Counted from the stretch's first letter, positions 15,353-24,845 are shown. The stretch is 29,312 bases of DNA from JAYEIA01 sp964472505 (GCA_964472505.1 CAYYQW010000048.1:1-29312); one strand, 5' to 3'. Translations and numbers: made by a program. The notes: a model not told the origin generated them from the letters alone.

Positions 15353-16640
15353 ATGCCTGCATCAATTTTTCAATTTCATCGGGTTCTATGGGTTCATCCG
15401 AAAGCAGGTTTGTTTGACCGTTTTCGGTTACCAGAATATCGTCTTCCAAACGAATACCAATGTTTTCATCTTCAATGTAAATACCGGGTTCGCAACTCAT
15501 AAACATACCGGCTTCAAACGGTACATCTTTGCCGCCTACATCGTGTACATCCAATCCCATAAAGTGAGATGTTCCGTGCATAAAATATTTCATGCGTACG
15601 GGATTATCCGGATCTTGGTTTTTCAATTCTTCTTTGCTGATAAGTTTCAAATGTATTAATTCTTCCTCAATAAGTTCATTTACTTTACTGTTTACTTTAT
15701 TTATGGTAGCACCGGGTCTGATTAGTTTTATGGCTTTTTTCATAACTCTCAAAACAGCCTCATATACTTCGCGCTGTCGTTTTGTGAATTTGCCGCTTAC
15801 GGGCAGTGTGCGTGTGGTATCTGCCGAATAGTTAGCATACTCGGCGCCAAAATCCATCAAAACTAAATCTCCGTCTTTTAATTTTTGGTCGTTACTAATG
15901 TAGTGCAGCACACAGCTGTTTTTGCCGGATGCTATGATTGGCGCATAAGCATGGCCGTTGGCTCCCTTGCGAATAAATTCGTGGGTCATTTCCGCTTCAA
16001 TTTCATACTCGTAAATACCCGGTTTAATAAATTTTGCTACTCTGTGAAATGCTTGATTGGTAATTTCACAGGCTTTCTTGTGAAGCTCAACTTCTTCGGG
16101 CTCTTTTCTTAAACGACATTGAGTAATAATGGGCGCCAAACGCTCATATTTGTGCAGCGGATAAGCCGCTTGCAGTTCCTTTATAAAACGAAGGTCTTTG
16201 TAGGGGACATCCGTAAAAAATTTTGCGTACTCATTGGTATTCAGGTAAATATACTCACGTTCAATAATTAGGTTTCTGAGTGCAAAATCAAAATTTTCGG
16301 TATATTGTATGTTTTCGATACCCGAAATTTCACGTGCTTCATGTTTTCTTAGTTTGTGGCCTTCCCATTGCTCGGTGCTTTTGTCCGGTTTTAGTATAAA
16401 AAGTGTGGCCTGCTTTTTTTTATCTTCCTGCTCCGAATCTAAAATCAACATGGTTTTTTCCTGCTCTATTCCCGTAAGGTAAAACGTATCGGAGTTTTGA
16501 CGAAACGGATGAGTTTGGTCGCCGTTTCGGGGCATTTCATCATTTGATGCCACAATAGCCAAAGCATTTTTTTTAAGTTTTGAAATAAGTTTTTTTCGAT
16601 TTTTCTTAAATAGTTCTGAAGGTATTTTACTGTATCTCAT
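15351..16640 (-). CDS. Xaa-Pro aminopeptidase (aminopeptidase P family, M24B)
   Basis: Aminopeptidase P removes the N-terminal residue from peptides with proline in position two, using two metal ions (usually Mn). From the chosen start (MRYSKIPSEL at 16640) it has 429 residues, near the usual length. The N-terminal domain carries RQNSDTFYLTGIEQ. The pita-bread domain shows the metal ligands: two Asp in LMDFGAEYANYSADTTRTLPV, His in HGTSHFMGLDVHDVG, Glu in SCEPGIYIEDENIGIRLEDD. The frame is open 17 codons further to 16691, but that extension is unlike the family and runs towards the sdh promoter. No signal peptide is seen, so it is probably cytoplasmic. Confidence 0.93.
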   Translation of the reverse strand: MRYSKIPSELFKKNRKKLISKLKKNALAIVASNDEMPRNGDQTHPFRQNSDTFYLTGIEQEKTMLILDSEQEDKKKQATLFILKPDKSTEQWEGHKLRKHEAREISGIENIQYTENFDFALRNLIIEREYIYLNTNEYAKFFTDVPYKDLRFIKELQAAYPLHKYERLAPIITQCRLRKEPEEVELHKKACEITNQAFHRVAKFIKPGIYEYEIEAEMTHEFIRKGANGHAYAPIIASGKNSCVLHYISNDQKLKDGDLVLMDFGAEYANYSADTTRTLPVSGKFTKRQREVYEAVLRVMKKAIKLIRPGATINKVNSKVNELIEEELIHLKLISKEELKNQDPDNPVRMKYFMHGTSHFMGLDVHDVGGKDVPFEAGMFMSCEPGIYIEDENIGIRLEDDILVTENGQTNLLSDEPIEPDEIEKLMQA

Positions 16641-16713
16641 AAAGTAATTATTTAAAAAGTGTCTAAATAGTGTTGATGTGTTCGGCAACATTCTGTTTTT
16701 ATGAAAATATCCA

Positions 16714-16736
16714 TAGTTTTGAATGCGTTATTTTTG
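16714..16736 (+). promoter_or_regulatory. sdhCAB promoter region with two -7 boxes and the motif shared with acn
   Basis: TAGTTTTG (16714-16721) and TATTTTTG (16729-16736) both match TANNTTTG. The bases TTTGAATGCGTTA at 16718-16730 are identical to 244-256 in front of the aconitase gene, and similarity continues (TGATA at 16737-16741 versus 262-266). The -33 elements are weak (TCTG at 16692-16695 for the first box). Confidence 0.55.
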
Positions 16737-16779
16737 TGATACTGCAAATTAATCTAATTAAATAATAAAACAAAATCTT

Positions 16780-17472
16780 ATGAGCGTTTTTATTAAATCA
16801 TCTATCGGAAAGAAGTTTTTTGTCAGTATTTCCGGCTTGTTTCTAATAATGTTTTTATTGGTCCACCTTACGGCAAATTTGTTTTTGTTGGCCGGAAGCG
16901 ATGCCTATAATACGGCCACGCATTTTATGGAAACAAACATCGTGATACAGATTATGCAACCCCTTTTGGCTGCCGGTTTTTTACTGCATATTATTTATGC
17001 CCTTGTGGTTGAATTCAAAAATCAATTCTCCCGTCCGGTTAAATATAAAAAGTTTAACCAAAAAGAGAGCAGTACCTGGGCTTCACGTAATATGATCTAT
17101 TTGGGCATTGTAATATTTGTATTTCTTTCCGTTCATCTGTATAATTTCTTTTGGAAGATGAAGTTTGCCGGCGACCCGCTTTTGTCCGAAGTTAGTGTAA
17201 ACGGCGAATTGATGCACAATGCTTATGCTTTGGTAGTGGGATTATTTACAACTGATTTCTTTGCCGGTTCACATTATGTTTTTTCCGGCCTCTACATTCT
17301 CGGCGCCATTGCTTTAGGATTGCACTTGCACCACGGTTTCTGGTCGGCTTTTCAAACTTTGGGTTGGAGCAACGATTTATGGAGAAAACGCCTGACCGTA
17401 GTTGGTGATATTGTCGCTATTGTAATTGCCGCAGGATTTACAATTTTACCTTTGTATTTCCTAATATTTTAA
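16780..17472 (+). CDS. sdhC: Succinate dehydrogenase/fumarate reductase cytochrome b subunit
   Basis: This is the membrane anchor of complex II, carrying heme b and passing electrons to the quinone pool. The 230-residue protein has five hydrophobic segments (about 15-37, 60-83, 105-126, 145-190 region, 205-228) as in the single-anchor b-type subunit of Bacteroidota. Candidate heme-ligand histidines lie in LVHLTANLF (His29), LLHIIYAL, LSVHLYNFFW and LHLHHGFW. It starts the operon sdhCAB, 43 bases before sdhA. The enzyme can run in either direction; an aconitase gene in the window suggests TCA-cycle use, but this is inference. Confidence 0.95.
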   Translation: MSVFIKSSIGKKFFVSISGLFLIMFLLVHLTANLFLLAGSDAYNTATHFMETNIVIQIMQPLLAAGFLLHIIYALVVEFKNQFSRPVKYKKFNQKESSTWASRNMIYLGIVIFVFLSVHLYNFFWKMKFAGDPLLSEVSVNGELMHNAYALVVGLFTTDFFAGSHYVFSGLYILGAIALGLHLHHGFWSAFQTLGWSNDLWRKRLTVVGDIVAIVIAAGFTILPLYFLIF

Positions 17473-17515
17473 GAAAAGCATTTATTTTTAAAAATAGTAT
17501 CGTAAAATATAGATT

Positions 17516-19471
17516 ATGAATAAATTAAAATCAAATATACCGGAAGGAAAACTGAAAGAAAAATGGTCCAACTATAAGGACAGCCAAAATTTGGTTAATC
17601 CGGCCAACAAAAGAAAATTAGACGTTATTGTGGTAGGAACCGGATTGGCCGGTGCCGCTGCATCAGCAAGTTTGGGCGAGTTAGGTTTTAAAGTAAAAAC
17701 CTTTTGTTATCAAGACAGTCCGCGCAGGGCTCACAGTATTGCCGCACAAGGCGGAATTAATGCCGCAAAAAATTACCCAAATGACGGCGACACCATTTAC
17801 CGATTGTTCTATGACACGGTAAAAGGCGGTGATTATCGTTCGCGCGAAGCCAATGTCTATCGTTTGGCCGAAGTCAGCAACAATATTATCGACCAAGGTG
17901 TAGCTCAAGGCATTCCTTTTGCCCGTGATTACGGCGGTTTGTTAGATAACCGCTCGTTTGGCGGCGCTTTGGTTTCCAGAACATTTTATGCCCGCGGACA
18001 AACCGGGCAACAATTGCTGCTTGGTGCTTACGGCGCCTTGAACAGACAAATAGCAGCCGGCTCCGTTGAAATGCATCAACGCACCGAAGTTATGGATATC
18101 GTAGTAGTGGACGGAAGAGCACGCGGCGTAGTAGCCAGAAACCTGATAACCGGTGAGATTACATCTCATTTCGGCCATGCCGTGGTGATAGCTTCCGGCG
18201 GATACGGAAACGTTTATTTCTTATCGACCAATGCTATGGGTTCAAACGGAAGCGCAGCTTGGAAAGCTTATAAGAAAGGCGCATATTTTGCGAATCCTTC
18301 TTTTGTCCAAATTCATCCGACTTGTATTCCCGTTCACGGAGAATTTCAGTCGAAACTGACTTTGATGAGTGAAAGTCTCAGAAACGACGGCCGCATTTGG
18401 GTGCCCAAATCCAAAGAAGATGCCGAAGCAATACGCGAAGGCAAGAAAACACCACAAGATTTGTCGGAAGATGAACGCGATTATTTCCTTGAGCGCCGTT
18501 ATCCTGCTTTCGGAAACCTTGTTCCGCGTGATGTGGCTGCAAGAGCCGCTAAAGAACGCACCGATGCGGGCTTTGGGATAGAAAACAACCCGAATAAAGA
18601 AGGTGTTTTCTTAGATTTTGAAGAAGCCATCGGACGGCTCGGAAAAGACGTAATAGAAGCACGATACGGAAACCTCTTCCAAATGTATGAAAAAATTACG
18701 GACGATAATCCTTATAAAACACCCATGAAAATATTCCCCGCTGTGCACTACACAATGGGCGGTATTTGGGTGGATTACGAACTGCAATCAACCATTCCCG
18801 GATTATTTGTTGCCGGCGAAGCCAATTTCTCCGACCACGGAGCCAACCGTTTGGGTGCTTCCGCGCTCATGCAAGGACTTGCCGACGGATATTTTGTGCT
18901 GCCTTATACCATTCAGAATTATTTGGCCGACCAGATTAATGTTCCGCGCATGGAACCGACAGAACACGACGAATTCAAGAAAACGGAAGAAGGCGTGAAA
19001 GACCAAATTAAGCAGTTGATGGATGTAAAGGGAAGCCGTTCGGTGGATTCTTTCCATAAGCAACTGGGTAAAATTATGTGGCAGCACGTAGGAATGGCTC
19101 GTAATGCCGAAGGTCTGAAAAAAGCCATAGACGAAATTAAAGAAATTCGAGAAGAATTTAAGAAAGATCTTCGCGTTCCCGGTGAAGCCGATGCTATGAA
19201 TACTGAGCTTGAAAAAGCCCTGCGGCTTGCCGATTTTCTTGAAATGGGAGAATTGATGGCGCGCGATGCTCTTGAAAGAGAAGAATCATGCGGCGGACAC
19301 TTCCGAACTGAATATAAGACCGAAGAAGGCGAAGCTTTACGAAACGATAAAGACTTTATGCACGTATCCGTATGGGAATACAAAGGCGATGGCCAACCGG
19401 CGGAAATGCATAAAGAAGAATTGAAATATGAAGAAGCAGAAGTAAAAACGCGTAATTATAAAACGGCTTAA
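17516..19471 (+). CDS. sdhA: Succinate dehydrogenase/fumarate reductase flavoprotein subunit
   Basis: SdhA oxidises succinate to fumarate with covalently bound FAD on the cytoplasmic face. The 651-residue protein shows the dinucleotide fold VIVVGTGLAGAAASA (residues 38-51), and RRAHSIAAQGGINAA with His73 as the likely flavin attachment site. The catalytic region includes FVQIHPT, HYTMGGIWVDYE and GEANFSDHGANRLGASAL. The C-terminal helical domain carries the usual REESCGGHFR segment. The length is at the long end, typical of the epsilon-type/Bacteroidota enzymes. It lies between sdhC and sdhB with short gaps. Confidence 0.97.
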   Translation: MNKLKSNIPEGKLKEKWSNYKDSQNLVNPANKRKLDVIVVGTGLAGAAASASLGELGFKVKTFCYQDSPRRAHSIAAQGGINAAKNYPNDGDTIYRLFYDTVKGGDYRSREANVYRLAEVSNNIIDQGVAQGIPFARDYGGLLDNRSFGGALVSRTFYARGQTGQQLLLGAYGALNRQIAAGSVEMHQRTEVMDIVVVDGRARGVVARNLITGEITSHFGHAVVIASGGYGNVYFLSTNAMGSNGSAAWKAYKKGAYFANPSFVQIHPTCIPVHGEFQSKLTLMSESLRNDGRIWVPKSKEDAEAIREGKKTPQDLSEDERDYFLERRYPAFGNLVPRDVAARAAKERTDAGFGIENNPNKEGVFLDFEEAIGRLGKDVIEARYGNLFQMYEKITDDNPYKTPMKIFPAVHYTMGGIWVDYELQSTIPGLFVAGEANFSDHGANRLGASALMQGLADGYFVLPYTIQNYLADQINVPRMEPTEHDEFKKTEEGVKDQIKQLMDVKGSRSVDSFHKQLGKIMWQHVGMARNAEGLKKAIDEIKEIREEFKKDLRVPGEADAMNTELEKALRLADFLEMGELMARDALEREESCGGHFRTEYKTEEGEALRNDKDFMHVSVWEYKGDGQPAEMHKEELKYEEAEVKTRNYKTA

Positions 19472-19522
19472 ACAGTCTGTAACTTATTTAACTTATTTTC
19501 GGAAATTTAATAAAACATAATT

Positions 19523-20281
19523 ATGGCTTCAAAAACAATAAATATAAAACTCAAAGTTTGGCGACAAAAAGATGCCAAAAGCAAAGGGCGTTTCGAGACT
19601 TACGAACTGGAAGGTATTTCGGTGGACAGCTCATTTTTGGAAATGCTTGATATTTTGAATGAAAAATTGATAAACGAAGAAAAAGAACCCGTAGCTTTCG
19701 ACCACGATTGTCGTGAAGGTATTTGCGGAACATGCAGCTTATATGTAAACGGCATGGCTCACGGCCCCGATCTCTTAATTACAACTTGCCAGCTGCACAT
19801 GCGAAAATTTAAAGACGGTGAAACCATAACCATAGAGCCTTGGCGAGCCGGCGGATTCCCCGTTATAAAAGACCTTATGGTGGACAGAAATGCTTTTGAG
19901 AAGATTTTGCATGCCGGCGGATTCGTATCGGTTAATACCGGCGGTGTCCCGGATGCCAACAGCATTCCGATAAAAAGACATGCCGCAGAGGAGTCTATGG
20001 ATGCGGCCAGTTGCATAGGATGCGGCGCTTGCGTGGCTACTTGCAAAAATTCATCGGCCATGCTGTTTGTTGCGGCAAAAGTATCGCAGTTGGCACTCCT
20101 GCCCCAAGGAAAGATAGAAGCCAAGCGTCGAGCCAAAAACATGGTAGCGGCTATGGATGAAGCCGGATTTGGAAACTGCTCCAACACCGGAGCCTGCGAA
20201 GTACAGTGTCCCAAAGGAATTTCTCTGGCACATATTGCACGGCTTAACCGTGAGTTTTTGGTTGCTAATATTAAAAGTTAG
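19523..20281 (+). CDS. sdhB: Succinate dehydrogenase/fumarate reductase iron-sulfur subunit
   Basis: SdhB carries the electron chain from FAD to heme and quinone. The 252-residue protein has the [2Fe-2S] ligands in CREGICGTCSLYVNG plus a later Cys (TTCQLH), and the C-terminal ferredoxin-like ligands in SCIGCGACVATCKNSSAM and NTGACEVQCPKGIS. It follows sdhA by 51 bases and ends the operon. A MITE-like hairpin starts 14 bases after its stop. Confidence 0.97.
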   Translation: MASKTINIKLKVWRQKDAKSKGRFETYELEGISVDSSFLEMLDILNEKLINEEKEPVAFDHDCREGICGTCSLYVNGMAHGPDLLITTCQLHMRKFKDGETITIEPWRAGGFPVIKDLMVDRNAFEKILHAGGFVSVNTGGVPDANSIPIKRHAAEESMDAASCIGCGACVATCKNSSAMLFVAAKVSQLALLPQGKIEAKRRAKNMVAAMDEAGFGNCSNTGACEVQCPKGISLAHIARLNREFLVANIKS

Positions 20282-20295
20282 ACTTGGTTGATATT

Positions 20296-20453
20296 AAAGA
20301 TAAAAAAGAGGCTGTCCACAAAGTCAACCTACCTGTCATTCTGAATTTATTTCAGAATCTATTGTTTCTGTAAATCAGAATGTTGAGATCCTGAAACAAG
20401 TTCAGGATGACTCAATTTTTGTCTTTGTGGACAAACTCTTTCTTTATCTTTTT
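20296..20453. mobile_element. MITE-like hairpin element between sdhB and the M18 aminopeptidase gene
   Basis: The ends are inverted repeats of about 32 bases (20296-20327 and about 20421-20453) that share TGTCCACAAAG and the AAAGATAAA edge, with a few mismatches and one indel. Nested inside are a second pair, 20335-20360 and 20386-20411 (22 of 26 matching when one is inverted, core GTCATTCTGAA / TTCAGGATGAC), and a central TTCTG/CAGAA hairpin. The GTCATTCTGAAxTTxTTTCAG core is a repeat type often seen in Bacteroidota. There is no coding capacity. It sits between two convergent stops, so it may also act as a bidirectional terminator. Confidence 0.8.
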
Positions 20454-20465
20454 GTTGTGATATTA

Positions 20466-21770
20466 TTATAACTTATAGAATTCTTCAAAAACTTTTTTCA
20501 TATAATAGTGGTCTTTTACTCCACTCAGTTCTCGTATGGAATGCATGGCCAGCATAGGATTACCAACATCGGCCATTCGAATGTCCAATTGTGAGCTTAA
20601 GATGCTTCCCAAAGTGGAGCCTCCGGCAATATCCGATCGGTTGGCGTATTCCTGATACGGAACTTTAGCCCGGTGGCACAATGATTTAAAGACGGAGGCC
20701 GAAACGGCATCGGTAGTGTATTTCTGGTTGGCATTATATTTTATCACCGGCCCGTTGTTTAGGTACGGTTGCAAAATCGGATCGTGTTTTTCCGGTATGT
20801 TTGGATGCACGGCATGTGCCATGTCGGCAGAAATACCGAAGGAGTTTGTTTTGGCTCTTAAAAATGCATCCGGATTGGATTTATTCATGGAGCGAGCAAT
20901 GCGTTTGAGTATGTCTTTGCCGAAAGGCGAAGCTGCACCTTGTTTTGTGCCGCTGCCTACTTCTTCGTTGTCGTAGCAAATCATTACATTGGTAGCAGCT
21001 GAGGTTCCGCTGCTCAACAGTGCATCTATTCCGGCATGTACCATGGAAAGGTCGTCGATTCTGCCGGAGGAAATAAATTCTTCCTGCTCGCCTATTATGG
21101 TACCTTTTTCGGTTTCATACAGAATCAAGTCATAATCCAATATACGATCAACCGGACTGTGAGCATATTCAGCTATAAGTTCAAGCAGATAATTTTCGTT
21201 TTCAAACGTATCTTTCACCGTACGAAGGATGGGCAGCATATCTTTCTGCTTGTTGTATTCTTTTCCTTCATTAATTTTTCGGTTAAGGTGTATAGCCATA
21301 TTAGGAATTACGGCTACCGGTTTTTTAATATTAATGAATTTGGTTTCCGGATTCAGCGGATTCGAGTTTTGCAATAACACACGTCCTGCAATTGAAAGCG
21401 GCCGGTCTAACCAAGTGTTTAGAATGGGCCCGCCGTAAGTTTCCACATTGAGTTTTAAGTAATTTTTTTGGGAACTCATTAAAGCTTTTGGTTTCAGTTT
21501 TAAAGCGGGCGAGTCTGTGTGGGCGGCTATTATTTTAAAGCCGTTATCGGCCAGTTTTCCTGCGCCGGTTACAAAGGCAATCAGTGCCGAATCGTTTTTT
21601 GTAACAAAATATTTTCCTCCGCGCTCAATATTCCATTCCAAACTGCGGTTAAGCTGTTTAAAACCTCCTCGCAAGAGGGCTGCTTTTATGTTTCGCACTG
21701 CTTGGAACGGTCCCGGGCTTTCGTGTAAGAAATCTATAAGGTCTCGGGCAAATTTTTTTTCTGATGTCAT
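20466..21770 (-). CDS. M18-family aminopeptidase
   Basis: M18 enzymes are dodecameric zinc aminopeptidases that prefer acidic N-terminal residues; they are cytoplasmic. The 434-residue protein has the family's usual length and motifs: HESPGPFQAVRN at the N-terminus, the metal/catalytic segments AAHTDSPALKLKP, GRIDDLSM, CYDNEEVGSGTKQGA and SADMAHAVHPN, and a C-terminal GNPMLAMHSIRE with the last His ligand. Start MTSEKKFARDL is at the family position. It is a single gene, convergent with sdhB and divergent from the chemoreceptor-like gene. Confidence 0.94.
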   Translation of the reverse strand: MTSEKKFARDLIDFLHESPGPFQAVRNIKAALLRGGFKQLNRSLEWNIERGGKYFVTKNDSALIAFVTGAGKLADNGFKIIAAHTDSPALKLKPKALMSSQKNYLKLNVETYGGPILNTWLDRPLSIAGRVLLQNSNPLNPETKFINIKKPVAVIPNMAIHLNRKINEGKEYNKQKDMLPILRTVKDTFENENYLLELIAEYAHSPVDRILDYDLILYETEKGTIIGEQEEFISSGRIDDLSMVHAGIDALLSSGTSAATNVMICYDNEEVGSGTKQGAASPFGKDILKRIARSMNKSNPDAFLRAKTNSFGISADMAHAVHPNIPEKHDPILQPYLNNGPVIKYNANQKYTTDAVSASVFKSLCHRAKVPYQEYANRSDIAGGSTLGSILSSQLDIRMADVGNPMLAMHSIRELSGVKDHYYMKKVFEEFYKL

Positions 21771-21820
21771 ATTTCCGGTTTATGAATATTATTAAAAAAG
21801 GCCGTATCAACCGACCGAAA

Positions 21821-21828
21821 CAAATTTA
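21821..21828 (-). promoter_or_regulatory. Candidate -7 box of the M18 aminopeptidase gene
   Basis: On the minus strand this reads TAAATTTG, matching TANNTTTG, and would give a leader of about 46 bases. No good -33 TTTG is seen at the expected spacing, so the call is moderate. Confidence 0.45.
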
Positions 21829-21981
21829 ATGATTTCACATAACTTCCGGTAATTTTTTTAAGTAATTTTTTTGTTTTATCCGTTAAGTAATTGTTTTTTT
21901 GTGGTTTTTAGGCATGAATATTGATGCAAATAACCCGTTTTTAGAAATTATCAGTTGTTGATTGAAAACCTAATTATTATT

Positions 21982-23331
21982 ATGAAAAAGATTTATGCAC
22001 TTGCTCTCAGCAAACAAAAGAACCTGACTTATCTGCAGGAGCTTAAAGCTCGGATTTATGTAATACTGAATATTCTTATTTTTTTTATGGCAATTATGTA
22101 TGCCGCATCTGCCGTTCTGCTCACGGGTGAGTTGTATTCCGTAAATGTTTTGCCGGCTGTATTTGTTGCGCTCATTCCCATTGCCGGTTTTATTGCTTTG
22201 AGAAAAATCAGCTTTCAGGCTGCTTCTAATCTTTTGGTAACGCTTTTGATAATTATGCAGGCTTTGAGTGTAACGGTTTTAAGAAATCCGGACAACACAT
22301 TTAATACGTATGTGGACGGATATTACATCTTGTTTGCTTTTTATATTTTGGTGGCGCTTTTTGCCGATCGCTTGTTTTTCATAATCAATTCCGGTATTGT
22401 GATATTGGCTGCATTTTTGGCACATTATCTTTCGCCTTCATACTCATCAGATTTGCAAGTGTTTGCCGATCGTGCATCCGTCGTCTTTATGTTTGCTGTT
22501 ATTGGCGGAGGTGCTGTGTTGTTTTCTATTGTCAGAATTTTTCAAATGGCTTTGGAGAAATCAAAAGAAGATGCAGAGCTTGCCGATGCACAAAATAAAA
22601 GGTCCAAGGAAATTATACAGTCGGTTACTGCCATTTCCAAACAAATACAAAGTATTTCCAAGGAAATGAAAACAACGGCCAATGATTTGAGCGACAGCAG
22701 CAATGTGCAGGCTTCCAACATTGAGGAAATGTCTTCGGCATTGGAAGAGATGACTAATTCGATAGAAGAAAACTCACACCGAGCCGAAGCTACAAGCAAA
22801 TCCGCCGGCGGAAGCCAAAAGTATATAGCCGATACCGAAAATGCTTTGCAGGAAATTGTGAGTTCCGTCAAGGAAATTAATCGACATGTAACCTTAATTG
22901 ATGAAATTAGTTTTCAAACCAATATACTGTCTTTGAATGCAGCTATTGAAGCAGCGCGCTCGGGCGAAGCCGGCAAAGGCTTTTCCGTTGTGGCTCAGGA
23001 AGTGGGGGTGTTGGCCGAAAAAAGTAAAGATGCAGCATCCGTTATTTCCAATATTTCGGCAGCTAACAACACTAAGGCCGATATGGCTCAAAATGCTGTT
23101 AGCTCAATGGTTAAAGCAATTACTGAAGGTTTGGATAACAGTAAGAACATTTCAATGGCGGTTATTGAGCAGAAATCCGGAATAGGCAGCCTGAACCATG
23201 CCATAAATGAGGTGAACCAAGCTGCTCAAGGAAATGCCGGTTTGGCCGATCGCCTCAATACGGGGGCGAATATCCTTACGAAGAGCGTTGACCGCCTAAA
23301 AGATATGTTGGACGAATCGGATACACAATAA
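21982..23331 (+). CDS. Methyl-accepting chemotaxis protein-like receptor with six TM segments
   Basis: From the ATG at 21982 the protein has 449 residues. Residues 1 to about 190 hold six hydrophobic segments without a large periplasmic domain. A cytoplasmic receptor rod follows directly; no HAMP domain is evident. The hairpin tip IDEISFQTNILSLNAAIEAARSGEAGKGFSVVAQEV is clearly the MCP signalling region that binds CheA/CheW, though the usual Arg after EV is Gly here (EVGVLAE). By eye, both helices between the tip and the methylation regions are one heptad shorter than in E. coli Tsr, which fits a 34H-like class. The frame is open to a TTG at 21955, but the ATG is the better start. No che genes are nearby. 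Confidence 0.9.
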   Translation: MKKIYALALSKQKNLTYLQELKARIYVILNILIFFMAIMYAASAVLLTGELYSVNVLPAVFVALIPIAGFIALRKISFQAASNLLVTLLIIMQALSVTVLRNPDNTFNTYVDGYYILFAFYILVALFADRLFFIINSGIVILAAFLAHYLSPSYSSDLQVFADRASVVFMFAVIGGGAVLFSIVRIFQMALEKSKEDAELADAQNKRSKEIIQSVTAISKQIQSISKEMKTTANDLSDSSNVQASNIEEMSSALEEMTNSIEENSHRAEATSKSAGGSQKYIADTENALQEIVSSVKEINRHVTLIDEISFQTNILSLNAAIEAARSGEAGKGFSVVAQEVGVLAEKSKDAASVISNISAANNTKADMAQNAVSSMVKAITEGLDNSKNISMAVIEQKSGIGSLNHAINEVNQAAQGNAGLADRLNTGANILTKSVDRLKDMLDESDTQ

Positions 23332-23354
23332 ATTCAATATTACATCTTGGCTTT

Positions 23355-24845
23355 TTATTCTTTAGCATCTTCTGCATTGACTTTAGCTTCTTCAGCTTCG
23401 GGGCTTGTGCGGCGAATTTTGAAATTCAGATAAGCCACCAGAACGGTCATAAAAGGGCTCAGTAAATTAAAAAACGCATAAGGCAAGTAAGTATATACCG
23501 AAACTCCCAAAACTCTTGATTGCGTAGCTCCGCATGTATTCCAAGGTATGAGTACGGAAGTTATCGTACCCGAATCTTCTAAGGTCCGGCTGAGTACTTC
23601 CGGTTTTAAGCCGTATTTTTTGTACACTTTATGAAACATCCGACCCGGTACTACCACCGAAATGTATTGATCGGAAGCCGTAGCATTGAAAAAAATACAG
23701 GTAGCAGCCGTAGATGCCACCAAAGAGCCGGTGGAGCGCACTTGCTTGATGATGCTCAGCGTAATACGCCGCAACATACCGCCCGATTCCATAACACCGC
23801 CAAAAACCATGGCCGATATAATAAGCCATATCGTGGGCAGCATACCTGCCATACCGCCGGTATTAAATAAATCGGAAATTTTGCTGCTGCTTTCTATCTG
23901 AACCTCACCGTACATGGCTTGCAACACCGTAATGTAGGAGGCTTTCATATAATTATCGCTGATGCCGGCGATGCTTTTTATGATTTCAGGCTGAAAAATT
24001 ACCGCAAAAATTCCGCCGGCCAGTGAGCCGAGAAGCATAGCCGGTATCGGGCTTACTTTTTTTACAATAATAAAAATTAAAAAGGCCGGTACTATCATCA
24101 GAAAGGGTGAAATTACAAAGTTTTCGCTTAGTGTTTCTTTGACTAAGGTAATATCTGCCGGGTTGGATTCAAAGGTATAGGTAAAACCCATCACAAAAAA
24201 GATAATTAGTGTGATGGAGAATGTAGGTACCGTAGTGTACATCATATAACGAATATGCGTAAAAATATCGGTGCCTGCCATGGCCGGAGCTAAGTTTGTG
24301 GTATCGGATAAGGGCGACATTTTATCACCGAAATAGGCTCCCGAAATTATGGCTCCCGCTGTTACGCCTTCACCTACGCCCAGTGCATTGCCTATGCCGA
24401 GCAAAGCTACTCCGATGGTGGCAATGGTGGACCACGAACTTCCGGTAGCAAGAGAAACCACGGCACTGATAATTACCGAGGCAAACAAAAAAATGGTCGG
24501 ATGCAGAACATCCAACCCGTAATAAATTAGTGTAGGAATTACGCCGCTAATCAGCCAAGTACCCGATAAAGCACCGATTAGTAACAATATAAGCATGGCC
24601 GGCATGGATTTTCCGATGGTGCTTACTATTTGTTCCCTTATTTTGGTCCAGTCCATGCCCAGATACAAAGATATAACGGCTCCTACAGCCGATGCCAAAA
24701 GCAGTGCCATTTGATTGGAGCCCGCCAAAGTATCGTCCCAAAACAATACATTGAGCGTGAGCAGAAATATTAAAACGATAATCGGAATTACGGACTGAAA
24801 CAGCGTAGGCTGAGATGCTTCTTTATGCGTTGTGTTTTTGTTCAT
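23355..24845 (-). CDS. nhaC: NhaC-family Na+/H+ antiporter
   Basis: The 496-residue protein is an integral membrane antiporter with about 11-12 hydrophobic segments. Family landmarks are SLATGSSWSTIATIGVALLGIG, AGAIISGAYFGDKMSPLSDTTNLAPAMAGTDIFTHIRYM and the C-terminal FFNATASDQYISVVVPGRMF and TSVLIPWNTCGATQS. These match NhaC/Malate:Na+-lactate antiporter-type proteins (IT superfamily), so a malate/lactate exchange role cannot be excluded. The C-terminal tail is acidic and alanine-rich (SPEAEEAKVNAEDAKE). The gene is monocistronic with its own strong promoter and is convergent with the chemoreceptor gene, 23 bases away. Confidence 0.92.
   Translation of the reverse strand: MNKNTTHKEASQPTLFQSVIPIIVLIFLLTLNVLFWDDTLAGSNQMALLLASAVGAVISLYLGMDWTKIREQIVSTIGKSMPAMLILLLIGALSGTWLISGVIPTLIYYGLDVLHPTIFLFASVIISAVVSLATGSSWSTIATIGVALLGIGNALGVGEGVTAGAIISGAYFGDKMSPLSDTTNLAPAMAGTDIFTHIRYMMYTTVPTFSITLIIFFVMGFTYTFESNPADITLVKETLSENFVISPFLMIVPAFLIFIIVKKVSPIPAMLLGSLAGGIFAVIFQPEIIKSIAGISDNYMKASYITVLQAMYGEVQIESSSKISDLFNTGGMAGMLPTIWLIISAMVFGGVMESGGMLRRITLSIIKQVRSTGSLVASTAATCIFFNATASDQYISVVVPGRMFHKVYKKYGLKPEVLSRTLEDSGTITSVLIPWNTCGATQSRVLGVSVYTYLPYAFFNLLSPFMTVLVAYLNFKIRRTSPEAEEAKVNAEDAKE

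Noticed and set aside
16641..16691. N-terminal extension of aminopeptidase P from 16691
   Set aside because: The extra 17 residues do not resemble the family and would reach towards the sdh promoter; MRYSKIPSEL is the expected start.
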